From contig NZ_CP017174.1 in assembly GCF_006402735.1 (NCBI RefSeq), positions 8,102,001 through 8,166,000 of the forward strand: DNA of 64,000 nucleotides, read 5' to 3'. The notes under the pieces are model-generated. The model did no database searches and had not been told where the DNA came from. It was given only the letters and a program-made list of their open reading frames with translations. A program made the position numbers and the translations under genes. Source of the DNA: Myxococcus xanthus. GTDB taxonomy: Bacteria; Myxococcota; Myxococcia; Myxococcales; Myxococcaceae. Below, one piece after another: positions 63,733 through 64,000 of the stretch; position 1 is the first letter of the stretch; each line of letters starts with the position of its first letter.

Positions 63733-64000
63733 CTAGTCGGTAATCTGCTTCTCCACCGGCGGCGTCCCCGGCTCCCCCGGAACCTCCACGTTCTCCGCGC
63801 CCGACATCGGGCTCAGCTTCCCCGTCTGGAGCAGCACCAGCAGCAGCACGCCCAGCGCCACGCGGTACACCACGAACACCAGCGTCGTCCGCGTGCGCAG
63901 GAACTTGAGCAGCCACGCGATGGCCGCCATGCCCGAGGCGAACGCCACCAGCGTCCCCACCCACAGCGCCATGGCCGACGGCCGAGTCTCCGCCTCCAGC
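63733..64000 (-). CDS. uppP: Undecaprenyl-diphosphatase UppP/BacA, C-terminal part
   Basis: Only the last 88 codons are inside the window; the start lies beyond 64000. The visible part has two membrane segments (ALWVGTLVAFASGMAAIAWLLKFL and VFVVYRVALGVLLLVLL), with the YRxxLG motif of UppP family C-termini. An extra hydrophilic tail (VPGEPGTPPVEKQ) ends the protein. UppP recycles the lipid carrier for peptidoglycan and polysaccharide. Confidence 0.8.
   Translation of the reverse strand, partial: LEAETRPSAMALWVGTLVAFASGMAAIAWLLKFLRTRTTLVFVVYRVALGVLLLVLLQTGKLSPMSGAENVEVPGEPGTPPVEKQITD

Overview
The window is high-GC DNA (about 70% by eye) with dense genes, many predicted lipoproteins, a DUSAM-domain protein, a SitA-type polymorphic toxin lipoprotein and an unusual Ser/Thr kinase. 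Together these point to a Myxococcus-like member of the Myxococcaceae; DUSAM and SitA are, as far as known, essentially myxobacterial. No insertion sequence, prophage, CRISPR array, rRNA or convincing tRNA was seen. The only region that looks acquired is the C-terminal part of the toxin gene plus its downstream partner.

Layout. 0-7.3 kb: a truncated Cys-rich lipoprotein, a DedA membrane protein, an orphan RelE/ParE-like small protein, a tight cluster of DNA glycosylase mpg, an ECF sigma factor, a zinc-finger anti-sigma factor and an RlmN-type rRNA methylase, then malQ and a small lipoprotein. 7.4-14.3 kb: an outer-membrane assembly pair, a TamA/BamA-like protein with a lipoprotein signal and a 1578-residue TamB. 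14.3-18.4 kb: two divergent secreted lipoproteins (lysozyme-like and glycosidase-like), a LysR regulator and a thioredoxin. 18.7-31.0 kb: a nine-gene minus-strand operon (coiled-coil membrane protein, membrane/Ig protein, MoxR ATPase, ABC-2 exporter, DUF58, two VWA/BatA proteins and a possible 43-residue protein), most junctions being 4-base start/stop overlaps.

31-48 kb: an AraC regulator, a possible 40-residue cationic peptide gene, DoxX, an aldo/keto reductase, an ExbB-ExbD-TonB operon, a divergent marR/tolC-like pair with a candidate operator, a Rieske oxygenase, a DUF547 protein, a P-type cation ATPase, a Gfo/Idh/MocA oxidoreductase, and a row of two HEAT-repeat proteins with a secreted M23 peptidase. 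47.9-60.5 kb: the DUSAM protein, a VOC protein, a thiol peroxidase without a resolving Cys, a ROK kinase, a flavin reductase, phosphomanno/glucomutase, a kinase-PilZ fusion and manC, and divergently a tandem SGNH esterase with an MBOAT acyltransferase. The mutase and ManC would make GDP-mannose, while SGNH plus MBOAT would O-acylate a surface polysaccharide, so this block is probably an exopolysaccharide supply and decoration locus.

60.6-64 kb: a YciI-like protein, the SitA-like toxin with its putative immunity gene, a CoA-type Nudix hydrolase and the 3' end of uppP. The most interesting items are the toxin/immunity module with its compositional break, the atypical kinase-PilZ fusion, the polysaccharide acylation pair and two very small genes that gene callers would easily miss.
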